Source of the DNA: Turnera subulata
Lineage: Eukaryota; Streptophyta; Magnoliopsida; Malpighiales; Passifloraceae
DNA length: 64,000 nucleotides
Assembly (NCBI GenBank): GCA_028386065.3
Contig: JAKUCV010001047.1
Location: 4,012-68,011 of the forward strand
Direction: 5' to 3'
Under the pieces are notes generated by a model, which saw only the letters and a program-made list of their open reading frames with translations, was not told where the DNA came from and searched no databases. The position numbers were made by a program, and so were the translations under genes. Shown piece after piece: positions 33,059-44,122 of the stretch. Every line of letters begins with the position of its first letter. The stretch's first letter is position 1.

Positions 33059-34627
33059 TCAGAACAGATGTGGATACTGCTCTCTCATATGGGACTCAAC
33101 CTCCCAAGTAGCTTCATTCGGGGATTGACGGCTCCATCTAACCGAAATCATAGGAATGGTATGACTCCTCAACTGCCGCACCTCCTGAGCCAAAATCTCC
33201 ACCGGCTCCTCAACATAGGTCAAATCCCCAGAAACCTCCACCTCTGTCGGGGATACAACATGACTTGGATCAGACCGATAACGCCTCAGCATCGAAACAT
33301 GGAATACAACATGTATGCGCGACTGCTCCTCCGGCAAAGCCAACCTATAGGCCAGCGGACCAATCCACTCCATAATCTCATAAGGACCAATATAACGAGG
33401 GCTCAACTTGCCCTTCCTACCAAACCGGATAACACCTCTCCAGGGAGCAACACGGAGGAAAACTCTATCACCTACACTGTACTCCATCTCCCGACGATGC
33501 TTATCAGCAAAACTCTTTTGCCGGTCCTGAGCAGCTTTCATGCACTGCTTAACCACCTCGATCTGATCAACAGTCTCCTGGACTAGGTCCAGACCAACCA
33601 CCTGTCTCAAACCTTCCTCATCCCAACAGATCGGACTACGACACTTTCGCCCATGCAAAGCCTCATAAGGCGCCATACCGATACTGGAGTGATACCCGTT
33701 GTTATTGGAAAACTCAACTAATGGTAATGGCTCATCCCAAGAACCACTGAAGTTGAGCACACAAGCTCTAAGCATATCCTCCAGTGTCTGTATAGTCCTC
33801 TCTGACTGCCCATCGGTCTGCGGATGGAATGCAGTACTGAAATTCAGCTTAGTACCTAAAGCTGACTATAAGCTCTTCCATAAGTGGGAAGTAAACCTCG
33901 GATCCCTGTTCGACACAATGGATAGTGGAACTCCATGTAAACGGACAGTGCCCGAAACATACAACCTCGCCATCTTATCCATTGTATCCGTCTGCTGAAT
34001 CGGTAGGAAATGAGCTGACTTGGTCAACCTATCAACAATGACCTAGAAGGCATCATGTCGACCCCGTGTCCTCGGTAACCCGATCACGAAGTCCATAGTG
34101 ATATGCTCCCACTTCCACTGCGAAATAGTCAAAGATCTCAACTTGCCGGTAGGAGCCTGATGCTCGGCTTTCACCTGCTGACAAGTCATACAACGAGCCA
34201 CAAATTCCACCTCGTCTTTCTTCATCCCGGGCCACCAATAATGACTCTTCAAGATTTGGTACATTTTGGTGCTACCCGGATGCATAGCATACGGCGCATT
34301 ATGCGCTTCATCCATGATCCATCTCCTCAAATCATCGACATCCGGAACACACAACCGATCACCGGTCATCAAAGCACCATCCTCCCAGACATAGAAACTA
34401 GAACTCTCTCCATCGAGAGCCTTATCCCGCTACTCCGCTAGATGAGGATCACCAAACTGTAACTCCATGATCTTATCCCGCAAGGTCGGCCGGATGCTCA
34501 AATTGGCAAGCAACGCCCTAGTAACATCCACCTCGAACTGTGCATCCAACGACCTCAGCTCCACCAAGGAAGGAAAAGCATAAGAAACTGAGTCCTCGTC
34601 TGCAAGAGCCACTCTCTTCCGGCACAA
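33059..34627 (-). pseudogene. Chromovirus integrase and chromodomain
   Basis: The C-terminal third of pol, all in one frame with stops. 34372-34043 holds the integrase zinc-binding region (H...YAMHPGSTKMYQ, WWPGMKK, then CMTCQQVKAEH) and the start of the core (WEHITMDFVIGLPR). A TAG then replaces the Trp in the usual HDAFWVIVDRLTK. The second catalytic block reads SIVSNRDPRF, with Asp changed to Asn. 33775-33059 covers NNGYHSSIGMAPYEALHGR, the GPYEIMEWIG module and a C-terminal chromodomain-like segment (VRWSRQSPNEATWEVESHMR) that would target integration to heterochromatin. Inactive. Confidence 0.9.
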
Positions 34628-35404
34628 TGCATCTGCAACAACATTGGCCTTGCCTGGATGGTACTCGATAGTACAATCATAATCCTTTAGAAGCTCAATC
34701 CAGCGTCTCTACCTCATATTAAGCTCCATTCGGGTCATGATGTACTTCAAACTCTTGTGATCCGTGAAAATCCGACACTTCTCACCGTACAGATGGTGTC
34801 TCCAGATCTTCAGAGCAAAGACCACAGCAGCTAACTCAAGATCATGGGTTGGACAGTTCCTCTCGTGAGTTCTTAACTCCCTGGAGGCATAAGCAATCAC
34901 CCGACCCTCCTGCATCAAAACACATCCCAAGCCCAAACCAGAAGCATCACTAAACACCGTGTACTCTACTCCGGGTCTCGGAACAGTCAAAACCGGTACT
35001 GAAGTCAACCGACTCTTCAACTCCTCAAAACTCTTCTGGCAACGGTCATCCCAAACAAAGGTACAGTCTTTCCTCAACAGCTTAGTCATGGGACCCGCTA
35101 TTAAGGAAAAACCCTCAATAAACCTCCGGTAGTAACCAGCAAGTCCAAGCAAACTCCGTATCTCCGGTACATTCTTCGGTGGCTCCCAATCCATGACTGC
35201 CTTAATCTTGGCCGGGTCCACCTTAATGCCCTCACCGGACACAATATGCCCAGGGAACGCGACCTCATCTAACCAAAACTCACACTTACTAAGCTTGGCA
35301 TAGAGCTGTTCTTCTCTCAACCTCTGCAAAACCTGTCTCAAGTGGTCCTCATGTTCGGCCTTACTACTCGAGTAGACCAGAATATCATCGATGAACACTA
35401 CCAC
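34628..35404 (-). pseudogene. Chromovirus RT C-terminus and RNase H
   Basis: Begins with the RT catalytic [13 protein letters not shown] and thumb ([20 protein letters not shown]), then RNase H ([66 protein letters not shown]). A TAG follows MELNMR, after which the same frame continues (ELLKDYDCTIEYHPGKANV). A TAG also separates it from the upstream RT half at about 35430. Confidence 0.9.
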
Positions 35405-36450
35405 AAACTGGTCCAGAAATTCATGGAAGACCTACTGCATCATACACATAAACACTGCCGGTGCATTCGTCAGACCAAAAGGAACAACCACAAACTCATA
35501 ATGACCATATCGAGTGCGGAATGCAGTCTTCGGTATGTCTTGCTCTGCAATCCGAACCTGATGGTAACCAGATCGCAAGTCAATCTTCGAGAATACAGAT
35601 GCACCCAACAACTGATCGAACAAGTCATCGATCCTAGGTAAATGATACTTGTTCTTTACAGTCACCTTGTTCAACTGTCTATAGTCCACACACATCCGCA
35701 TACTGCCATCTTTCTTCTTCACAAACAAGACCGGGGCACCCCATGGTGAGATTCTCGGTCTAATGAAACCCTTATCCAACAACTCCTCCAGTTGTTTCTT
35801 CAACTCTTGAAGTTCTGTCGGAGCCATTCTGTAGGGCGGTAAAGAAATAGGTGCAACTTCCGGTACCAAGTCAACTGTATACTCCACCTCCCGCTCCGGA
35901 GGCAACCCAGATAAGTCATCAGGAAATACATCAGGAAACTCCCGAACAATCGAAATATCCTCCACTCCAGGTACTGGTACCGAAGAATCGACCACATGAG
36001 CTAGGAAAGTATCACAACCCTCTCGGATCATCCTGAAAGCTTGGATGGCCGAGATACAACACGCCGATAGGGCTCTTCGTTCTCCAACGAACACCAATCT
36101 ACGCCCCAACATAGAAGACAAAGACACTTCCCTGGCCCGGCAATCGACTACTACCTGGTGTCTGGACAACCAATCCATGCCTAAAATAACATCAAACTCT
36201 CCCAAGTCCATGACAGCAAGATCAGAAGGAAAACTCTCCCTATCATACTCTATCGATACATCTCTACAAACTCGATCAACAACTACTATATCACCACTGG
36301 GTAAACGGACTCTCAAGGGTCTACTAAGGTTATCATCTTCTATGTTATGAGTGGTCATGAATGCACGTGATACAAAAGAGTGTGTTGAACCTGGATCAAC
36401 TAAAGCATGTGCATACTGACCAAAAACCATAAATGTACCTGCTATAACCT
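35405..36450 (-). pseudogene. Chromovirus protease and RT N-terminus
   Basis: 332 open codons from 36430. The aspartic protease motif reads [13 protein letters not shown] (usually DSGA/T), with [12 protein letters not shown] downstream. The RT fingers and palm follow: [52 protein letters not shown] and [12 protein letters not shown]. The frame ends in TAG after CMMQ. A one-base deletion near 36450 separates it from gag. Confidence 0.9.
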
Positions 36451-37730
36451 CTGGGCATCAGCAGCCTCCTCCCAGGTGATGGCATAAACCCTAGGAGCTG
36501 CAGCACTCTGAGTCGCACCCCCGCGGTTCGATGCTCCAGAACCCCCACGACTTCGACCCTGTTATCCGCCACCCCTGTTCGGACTAGAAGAAACAACACC
36601 ACTAGCCACAGAACTCTGTACTATATACTGGGAACCACTGCCACCACTATCTTTAATCAACTTGTAACAAGATGACTTCTGGTGTCCCGACTAATTGCAG
36701 TACCAGCATTTACCAGAGAATAGTGCCGAGCAACCCCGTCCCTGAGATCCAGACTGATAGGACCGTCCTCCCGAGGATCTGCCTGGTCCACCCTGATAAC
36801 TCTGCCCTCGGGACTTCTTCAAACCTCGGTAAGAAGAACCCTGCCCACCAGAATAATCTGCTTCTCCGGCATCAGAATACTGCCTCTTCTGTCCTGAAGT
36901 AGAAGACTGCTTCCTCTGCTCGGCTATCCGAGCCTCCTTCCCGATCAACTAAACTCTCTCAGCATCAAAAGCAGCCTCACAAACTGCCTCCCAAGTCATA
37001 TGCCCTCCACCAGCCACAGCTAACGCCAACTCTGTACGTAAGCCGTTAACAAACAGCCTACACTTAGTCACCTCATCGGGCACAAATCCCTAACATAAGA
37101 GAGAAGGATGCTGAACCGGATCCTGAATGCTGACACCGACTCCTCTAGTCCCTGCTTCACCTCAAAAAACTGCTTTTTCTGCTCCTCCAGAAAACCAACA
37201 GTGAGAAATTCCATGTAGAATTTCTCCTTGAAATCCTCCCAAGGCATCTCCATCGGCCTCGGTAGGTTGGCCACAAGTTCCTGCCACCATATTAATGCAT
37301 ATCCTGTGAACTTGTGTACTGCAAATCATGCCCTCTGCTCAGGTGCACAAGTGAACTTCTCAAGGACATTCTCCACCTGGCGGAACCAATCATCAAACTC
37401 CTTGGCTTTGCCCTCCTCACCAGAGAATTCCTTAACTGCTGACTTATCCATGTGCTTATACCCGCTCTCCATACCACCTGCCGCAGCAGGTGCTACCGGT
37501 TTGGCACCCTGCTGAAACTGTTGCCACTGCTAAACGACCTAATACTGCTGGAACACTAGGTCCACAACAGGTGATACGGGTGGCACAACATTCTGTCCTC
37601 CTCCACCTGCAGTATTATTCCCTACTGCATTATTGTTCCCCTGTCCAACGGGAACATGCATCACTGACACATTGTCGGAGACATGAGTAGCGGCGTCATC
37701 CTCAGCATTGTGCTGACCCTGGTGATCCAT
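36451..37730 (-). pseudogene. Chromovirus gag
   Basis: The polyprotein start is set at the Met of MDHQGQHNAEDD (37730). The gag core lies in the same frame at about 37480-37068 (WWQELVANLPRPMEMPWEDF, then KEKFYMEFL and QGLEESVSAF). A Gly/Ser/Arg-rich stretch and one zinc knuckle follow at 36948-36640 in another frame. The knuckle is CWYCN-stop-SGHQKSSC, where CAG has become TAG. At least two frameshifts and several stops are present. Confidence 0.85.
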
Positions 37731-37845
37731 ATCAACGCCTATATGAATGCAAATGAGTCAAAACACTTTTAAAGTCATAAATCCAGAAACAGGCTTAAAC
37801 ACAGAAATCATTTGAAAAAAAGGTTTAAAACACTTTTAAAACCAA

Positions 37846-37870
37846 GGATCTGAAGCCTGCTCCGCTACCA
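37846..37870 (-). other. Primer binding site of chromovirus
   Basis: On the minus strand TGGTAGCGGAGCAGGCTTC starts three bases after the 5' LTR end. It resembles the initiator-Met primer site TGGTATCAGAGC with two changes in twelve, and may be that site after mutation or a variant tRNA. Confidence 0.6.
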
Positions 37871-37873
37871 AGC

Positions 37874-40800
37874 CGAAACGCCCGTGTCCCAATTTTACAA
37901 ATAAAATACTTAAACAGAAAAATTTACCAAAATGCCCCTGAAACCTGGGACACGAATTCCAATACCAAAATATTATCTGAAAATCTTAATAAAGCGAGAT
38001 GTCATAATGAACAAGAGGAAATCGGCTTAACAAGCCATAAGTCAACCCGACATCCAGCCAAAACATCATCAGGTATCAAATCCCGACAACCTGCCGACAA
38101 AGTAATCAAAATCAATAATGACATCTCAACAAAATCCAATGCAGCGGAAGAAATAATCAAAGTAAAACAAGAGAAGAAAAATGATATGCATGTCGACTTT
38201 ATGGATCCAACCGGGAGAAGAAGCACAGCTACCTGCTGGGATATCCACGCCCGTACTTAGGAAAGGAAGAGAGAGACTGCACGCTAACTAAGAGTCTGAA
38301 AAACAACGGTGGCGATTATGTGAGTCGCCTACTCAGTGAGCAGTATAAATCTAGTTACGTAGGTGTGCAAAGCAAGTTCGAAAGGAAAGTAGAGAAACAA
38401 ACACAAGTAAGCAAACACACAATAACCAGTACCCACATGCCAACCACAAAAAGCAAACAGTTTATATTTTACATCTGTTGTGTGTGTTAAGTTTTCTTAT
38501 TATACTTATTATTCAGGGCCCCCTACTGTGTGGGTCGAGCTCGGTCCCGTCTCATGAGACAACTAGGGCGAAAGCCCAATATAACCAGGCATAAAGCCCA
38601 AATATCACCATAGAGAGAGAGAGAGAGACAGAGAGAATGAGAGAGGTAGAAAGGGGGAGGTAGAAGGAGGGAGGTAGAACCGGTCATCACAGACCCATAT
38701 GCTAAACCGCATATACCATGTTATCCCGCATAAAAACCCGAGGGGTATACTTCCCGCTCGAACCAACCGGTCATCAGCACACAGTAGCCTATCTTCTACT
38801 GTACATTATTCTTATTCATACTAATAAGTTCATGTGTGCCAAGAGTTGTGATTTAACAGGGTTGTGTGAATTATTATCTCAATCAAGCATCCGGGTTTCC
38901 AACCCACAGTACATCACACAGATCACCCAGAATCACTCCACATGTTATATCCATAACAACTTAAAAGTCATGCTCATTAGGCAACTAGTAACACACAGGC
39001 ACACAATACAGATCATGGCATGTTAGCACACAAGGCATGCAACTCAGACAAACCAATCTATCAAGCACATGCAAAAAAACATAAAAAGACTTATAAAGTC
39101 ACCTCAACGATGATGATTTTGTGGAGCTTTCCCCAAAACAGATCCTCCAGCTCCCAAGGTATTACCCGTGCCTAAATACCGGCACACACAATAATTACAA
39201 AAACAATTATAGCAAACCGTGCATGCATGATACTTATATGCTCAACTGAGTGAAACCCGACCCAAACTACCCGGTTAAGTAATTTCAGGGTTTAAGCCCA
39301 AAAGGGTATATCTCCTCACTAAAAACTCCAAAAGACAAGGATCTAGGGTTAACCGGGCTTAAGCCCATCTGAATTCAAGATAACCTCTCGAGCCTAAAGC
39401 CCATTTCTACAAGTCTGCAATTATCAAAATTTATGAATTTAGGCTTAGAGCCCATTCCTTAAAGTCCATAACAAGTTCCCGGGCCTAAAGCCCATCTCCT
39501 TAAATCCGAGACTATGCATTTATGTTATTGGGCCTTGAGCCCATATCCTACAGTCTAGAACAACATACTTGTGCTAAAGTGTTAGGTTGTTAGGCCTTGG
39601 CCCGGTTTTCCTACATGCCGTTCTAAGGTCATTCCTGAGCCCAAGAGTTAAATGACCTGAGATTCTATATGTGTCGGTAAATTTCCAGCCACACGCTCTC
39701 GCACCCCCCGCACACGATTTACCACTAATCTCAATTATCATAATAAGTACATTCATCCAATTAATCCCCATGAATTATGTACAAAAGGTAACCCGAGTCC
39801 AAAACCGAAAAATACCATTTAAAGACGAAGAAGATTCTGTGATACCAAAACTGCGACCCGAGCCTTGCCGAAAAATTCCCGAGGCTCGCCTGAATATTCC
39901 CGAGCTTCGCCGGATTCCGGTCAACCTCGCCGGAATTCACCCAAACTGCCAGACACAACCCAACAACAACAAACTAACTCCAATTCAACACAACACCCAC
40001 AGATCCCTAAAACGAATTAGAGAGAAAGTTAATGAACGGGTATTCACGCAGTCACTGCTCGAATAAGATCAACACACAACTGCCATCACCGATCCATACA
40101 ACCCAACATCCATTACCAAAAACCAACAACAAAACAAATTGAGGGCGGGGCGGCTGCAGAGGTACTTACCGGGATTTAAACCTTCACTGCCGGCACCGGT
40201 CTGGTGCTACACTCGCAACCTCGCTGCTCGGAGGAATAAACACCATCAACCGCACGAAACAACAAGAAAAGAAAATAGAGAAACCGAGAGAGTTGGAGAA
40301 GCTGGCGGCTTACCTCGTCGGTGATGCAACCGCACGCGAGGGAGAGCCAATCCCCACTCACAAGCCCTCTCGATTCCGTCACTGGCAAAACCAGCCTCGG
40401 GTCCCTGCTGCTCGACTACGAGGATGGTGGCTCAAAGGCAAAGAGAAGGAAACGGTGGCGGCGACGATGAGTGGTGGAGGAAAAAGAAGAGGCGACGGCG
40501 GCGTGGAAGCGACAAGGATGAGACGAGAAGAATCAGGGCGGCTAGAAGTAAAAGAGAATAGAGAGAAAAGGAGAGGTGGGGAGCGATTGTGGCTGAAGAG
40601 AAAAGAATGAAGAAGGGAGAAAGGGAAAAAGAGAAGGGAGAGGGCTTAGGGTTTTGACCCGCCCGAGTCAAATAGACATCGTTTTGGCTTGGGCGCGGTC
40701 AACCCGCCCTTCCCTGGTCAAATTTTTTTTTTCTCTTTTGCCAAAACGACGTAGTTTTTGATTAAAACTACGTTAACCCCGTTTCACCCCGAAACAAGCT

Positions 40801-40969
40801 CTCAAACCCGACGAAACTCGAACACCCTATGATACCCATTTAAAATTAACATTTTCAAGGGAAATAATTAATTTCCTCAACCAAAAACCCGGAAATACAT
40901 CGAGTGTAAAATTGGAATAAAAATTCTGAAAATTCCATAAATTAATTTATGAAAATCCGGGGCGTTACA
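37874..40969 (-). repeat. 5' LTR of chromovirus
   Basis: A 3096-bp LTR colinear with 29847-33001. Its first base is C instead of T (CGAAACGCCCGTG). It has ACGACGTAGT at 40746-40755 near the right end and a GA microsatellite near 38613-38640. Confidence 0.93.
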
Positions 40970-41487
40970 TGGAACCACTCCATAGGTTATCTATGTTGGG
41001 CGCCTCCTGGTCTTTGTTTTGAAACTGCAATAGGAATTTTACTTTAGGTCACTCGTGGTGGCTTTGCAATATCACAAATCTTTGAGGTTAAGCTTTGTTA
41101 TTGGGTGCTTTGTCAAGAAAAAGGCAACCTTTTGTGCCACTTTGGGATCCTCATGAATGGCTCACAGGCTGTTGAGAACCCTGTTTAGGGATATAATTGA
41201 TTTGCATATTGAATTTCTAATTGAGAGAAAGCGTGGCTATTGTCTAAAACCACCAATCCATTTTCCAAGTGGCCCTTTTGTTGTGATTGCATTTGCTTAA
41301 TGCGATTCGAGTTCTCTGACACAATTTGGAATCTTTGGGTAGCCTTTCTAACACTGGCCCCCGACACCAATGGTGATGGAATCCCATGCCCCCTGTGGAT
41401 GGCACTTGTTACTCACTCCATTGCATGTTTAATGTGTTTGTTTAGGGACTTTTGTGTATAATTATGTCTTTGAAGGTAAACCTCCCA
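40970..41487 (-). other. Tat-like element interior, no recognised gene
   Basis: Resumes the host LTR element after the chromovirus TSD. No domain recognised on either strand. Confidence 0.45.
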
Positions 41488-42390
41488 TTATATCTCGATG
41501 GGTGCCTCATGGAACGATGAGTATCCCATATTTGTGGATGTTCCTGTGGAAGACAGCATCCGATTATATGTCGAGAGGTACCTCTTTGAAAAATGATGAG
41601 GCCTTATTGTGCATGGATGCTCTATAAAAAGATAACATTCTTTCGAGTGCCTTATGAGACGCTGAGCAACCGTTGGTGTGTATCGATGTGCTTGGGAAAT
41701 ACAATATCGTTTTGGGTGTCTTGTGAGACGATGAGCGACATAAGTACGAATGGGAGCACCTATGGATGACGACTTCCTTGCTGGGTACCACGTCATATGT
41801 TGAGCGACCCTTGTCCGTATGGGAGCGCCCATGGAAGGCAGCAACCCTGCAGGGTGCCACGTTAGACGTTGAGCGACCCTTTGTGTGTGGGAAAGCCTAT
41901 AGAAGACAGGTTTCCTTCTAGGTGCCACGTTATATGTTGAGTGACCCTTGTGTGTATGGGAGCGCCTATGGAAGACAACATCCCAGTTGGCTGCCATGTT
42001 AGAGGTTGAGCAACCCTTGTGCGTTATGGTATTTGAAATTCTCCTATTTGTCTGCAATTGTATGGTTTGGGACTTCTTGAGAAACTCCTCTAGCCCCTTG
42101 GCACTAAGGATGAATGCATTCTTAGAATCGGGATCCCGCAATGGGGACCTTCCTTATACAGCACTTCGCGTTGTACCCTGAGATACTGACTTCTTTGTAA
42201 AGGGTTGCTCCAATGCATACAAATCTATCTCGATTTTTGGCTCCTCTTCAAGGGGTCTTGAAAAGATTAATCCTTGAACCTTGTAATTTGTATGAGGTAT
42301 CTCAAATATTTTTTCAAAAGCATCATTAGTAGTACTACGTAAAAGAGTTCTAGAGTAATCTCTTTCCGTATTGACTATACACATTTGCAA
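41488..42390 (-). pseudogene. Orphan ORF with 23-residue tandem repeats
   Basis: Two minus-strand ORFs (42390-42154 and 42141-41488) lie in the same frame and are separated only by one TAA, giving about 300 codons. The N-terminal part (TNDAFEKIFEIPHTNYKVQG, then a FSRPLEEEPKIEIDLYALEQ stretch) is not repetitive. The C-terminal part is about seven diverged 23-residue units around GAPIRTRVAQHMTWYPARKS. I recognise no family. It is the only sizeable ORF on the sense strand of the Tat-like non-autonomous element, so it may be element-encoded or a captured host exon. Chance openness of a 69-bp minisatellite is the alternative. Confidence 0.45.
41545..42025 (-). repeat. 69-bp tandem repeat, about seven units
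   Basis: The anchor GGGAGCGCC or its variants occurs at 41752, 41821, 41889 and 41958, a 68-69-bp spacing; other units to the left are more diverged. Each unit also contains a GCCACGTTATATGTTGAGCG-like phrase. Confidence 0.85.
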
Positions 42391-43699
42391 ATAATCAAGT
42401 GGTATAAGGATAATAATTATAGTCAGTTATCATGATTTTCATGTGAACTTTATGTTATATGCGCTAATGAAAGATGAGAAGCAACCATTTAAACATCCCA
42501 TGTGACATTTTTTCTGGCCAAATTAGCATCATATGAGAAAAAGAAACATTAGCTTGTTGAGCAACATAGTTAACAGATAACATGTTCAATAAGCAATTCC
42601 AACTAATCAATGATATAGTCGAAAAATGTCACAAAGATATGAATCAAGATACAATTGAACACATTATAATGAATTTCACAAAAATATGTATACTGTACAT
42701 ATTCTGATGGCACGGTGAACTTTAATTTGGGTTGTTGAAAGTTACTAGGATCAGTCCCATATCCTCACAACTTTGGGGCCAATGAATTGGTTTTGGCCAT
42801 TGCAAATGGCCTGTGTTTCATTTCTGCACGTGTCTATCTTGGCATTCTTACCTTTTTTTCTTTCTTTTCCTTCTTACACATTTTTGTTGCACCAAACACG
42901 TATCCCATCATTTCATCAAACTCGGGCGAGGCGGGCAGCGAGTCATGGGTCCCACAATGGCGGACGAGCCAGCGACGGCTCTTGCATACCGTGGCTGTCA
43001 CAGTTCCGGGTGCGACGGCAAATACAAGGTTCTTTAGTAGCCTTGTCATGCAGGCATACGCTGAAAGTGGGTCGACGGTGACTGTTACTCCAGTCTTCAT
43101 GCATAGACGACGTCCTCTCGGTGAAGGCATGCTCGAGAGTTAGTTTTGGAGATTTTGACAGATTCGATCCGTCTCGAATCTAACCATAACCATGCAGGTA
43201 TGGCTCCTCAGCTCTAGCAAACAACTCTCCTCATCATGACAACATTCACGGTGGCTGGCAGGGAAAAAGACCCCTCCCTTTGTGCTCTCGACGATGGACC
43301 AACGACGCAATTCGCTCGATAGCTAGAGCCAAGGATGGTTCTCGCTCTCACAGCTTCTTGTTTAGGTGTAGCGCACAGCTGCAGCTGAGCTCGAAAAAAT
43401 TCGTCTTCAACTTTCGACGGCAACAGTGAATCGGGTGGGGCTTTTTTTTTCCTCCTCTTCCACGACAGTATGGTGCTCAAGATCCATGGTAATGCTTTTG
43501 CTACAAAGTAGGGATCCAAATTTTCTTCCTATCTTGTTTGTTTGTTGTTGAAGATGCTGGTTCGAATTGCACAAACTTCATAGGTATAGTTTGTTTGGTT
43601 TGTTGATTTGTTGCTTGATTTTATATTGCTTGACTGTTGAACTCGGTTGAATTGGATTTGCTAACATCACTAAAAGGAATTCTCGTGGGGGACTGACAT
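42391..43699 (-). other. Tat-like element 5' interior, no recognised gene
   Basis: Several overlapping ORFs of about 100 codons (42834-43130 and 43214-43519 on the minus strand; 42787-43143 on the plus strand) have no recognisable domain. The stretch 42920-43490 is GC-richer than its surroundings. Confidence 0.4.
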
Positions 43700-43721
43700 C
43701 TCTCCCACTGTGATCGGCACC
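43700..43721 (-). other. PBS-like site of the Tat-like element
   Basis: On the minus strand GGTGCCGATCACAGTGGGAG follows the 5' LTR directly, similar to the GGCGCCGTCTGTGGG-type primer sites of Tat elements. Supports the minus orientation. Confidence 0.55.
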
Positions 43722-44024
43722 TAATGTAACCATGAAAATACCGGTGTGTATTATTTCAGATTATTCTTACAAATGTAGAGGGAGAGGGTCTATATTTATA
43801 CTCCTAATTTTACTATTTTTAAACTTGTTTCCCAAGAACTTTCACTGCTAATACTTGGTCCCCAATTTTCCAGGTTTTTTGGCTGAATTCAAGGGACTTG
43901 CCTTCCACAAGAAGCCTTGGGAGTGTGTTGGAAAGTAGGTGCTTGGCTTTCAAGTTGCTTCGAGTGGGCTCCCCCTTCTTGGGCTTGAGAGTTTGTTGGG
44001 TTCACTAATATTCCAGGTCATTCA
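43722..44024 (-). repeat. 5' LTR of the Tat-like non-autonomous element
   Basis: 303 bp colinear with 29123-29433, ending CCAGGTCATTCA, followed by TSD CCCTC at 44025-44029. The plus strand reads CTATATTTATACTCC, which could be a TATA region on either strand. Confidence 0.82.
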
Positions 44025-44029
44025 CCCTC

Positions 44030-44122
44030 TCCATCTCACTTTCAGCTTCATCTTCTTACATTAGGGAGAAAATAATTTAAAAACATCAAGTTATATCTAG
44101 AATCTAAAATAGCTCCTATCGC
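44030..44122 (-). pseudogene. hAT-2 transposase, third piece
   Basis: A 93-bp coding remnant between two insertions. Joined across the hAT-3 TSD with 53640, the minus strand reads NEVMAIGAILDSRYNLMFLN, the conserved A-x-x-L-D-x-R-Y-K segment of hAT transposases. A small frameshift precedes the EAESEMERV segment. Confidence 0.85.

Larger units (their letters stand above)
29847..40969 (-). mobile_element. Complete Tekay/Del-type chromovirus (Ty3/gypsy)
   Basis: An 11,123-bp minus-strand element with perfect TSD TGGAA (29842-29846, 40970-40974). LTRs of 3155 and 3096 bp flank a 4.9-kb interior that encodes gag, protease, RT, RNase H, integrase and a C-terminal chromodomain. Pol lies in one frame with several premature stops; gag has frameshifts. 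At 30003-30180 versus 38030-38207 I count about 9 LTR differences in 180 bases, so the insertion is not recent. The 5' LTR lacks about 60 bp present in the 3' LTR (32013-32075), apparently a later deletion. Confidence 0.95.
29123..44024 (-). mobile_element. Non-autonomous Tat-like LTR element holding a chromovirus
   Basis: Two similar direct repeats of about 300 bp (29123-29433 and 43722-44024) are the LTRs of one minus-strand element, framed by TSD CCCTC (29118-29122, 44025-44029). Removing the nested chromovirus (29847-40969) leaves about 3.8 kb. A PPT-like TTTAAGGGGCTAT flanks the left LTR and a PBS-like GGTGCCGATCACAGTGGGAG flanks the right one, which sets the orientation. I find no protease, RT or integrase, so it looks like a LARD-type non-autonomous element. 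It carries one unusual repeat-bearing ORF (41488-42390). Confidence 0.8.

Noticed and set aside
42773..43143. Four overlapping ORFs of 74-118 codons on both strands
   Set aside because: They are open in several frames because the block is GC-rich; no domain or consistent frame.
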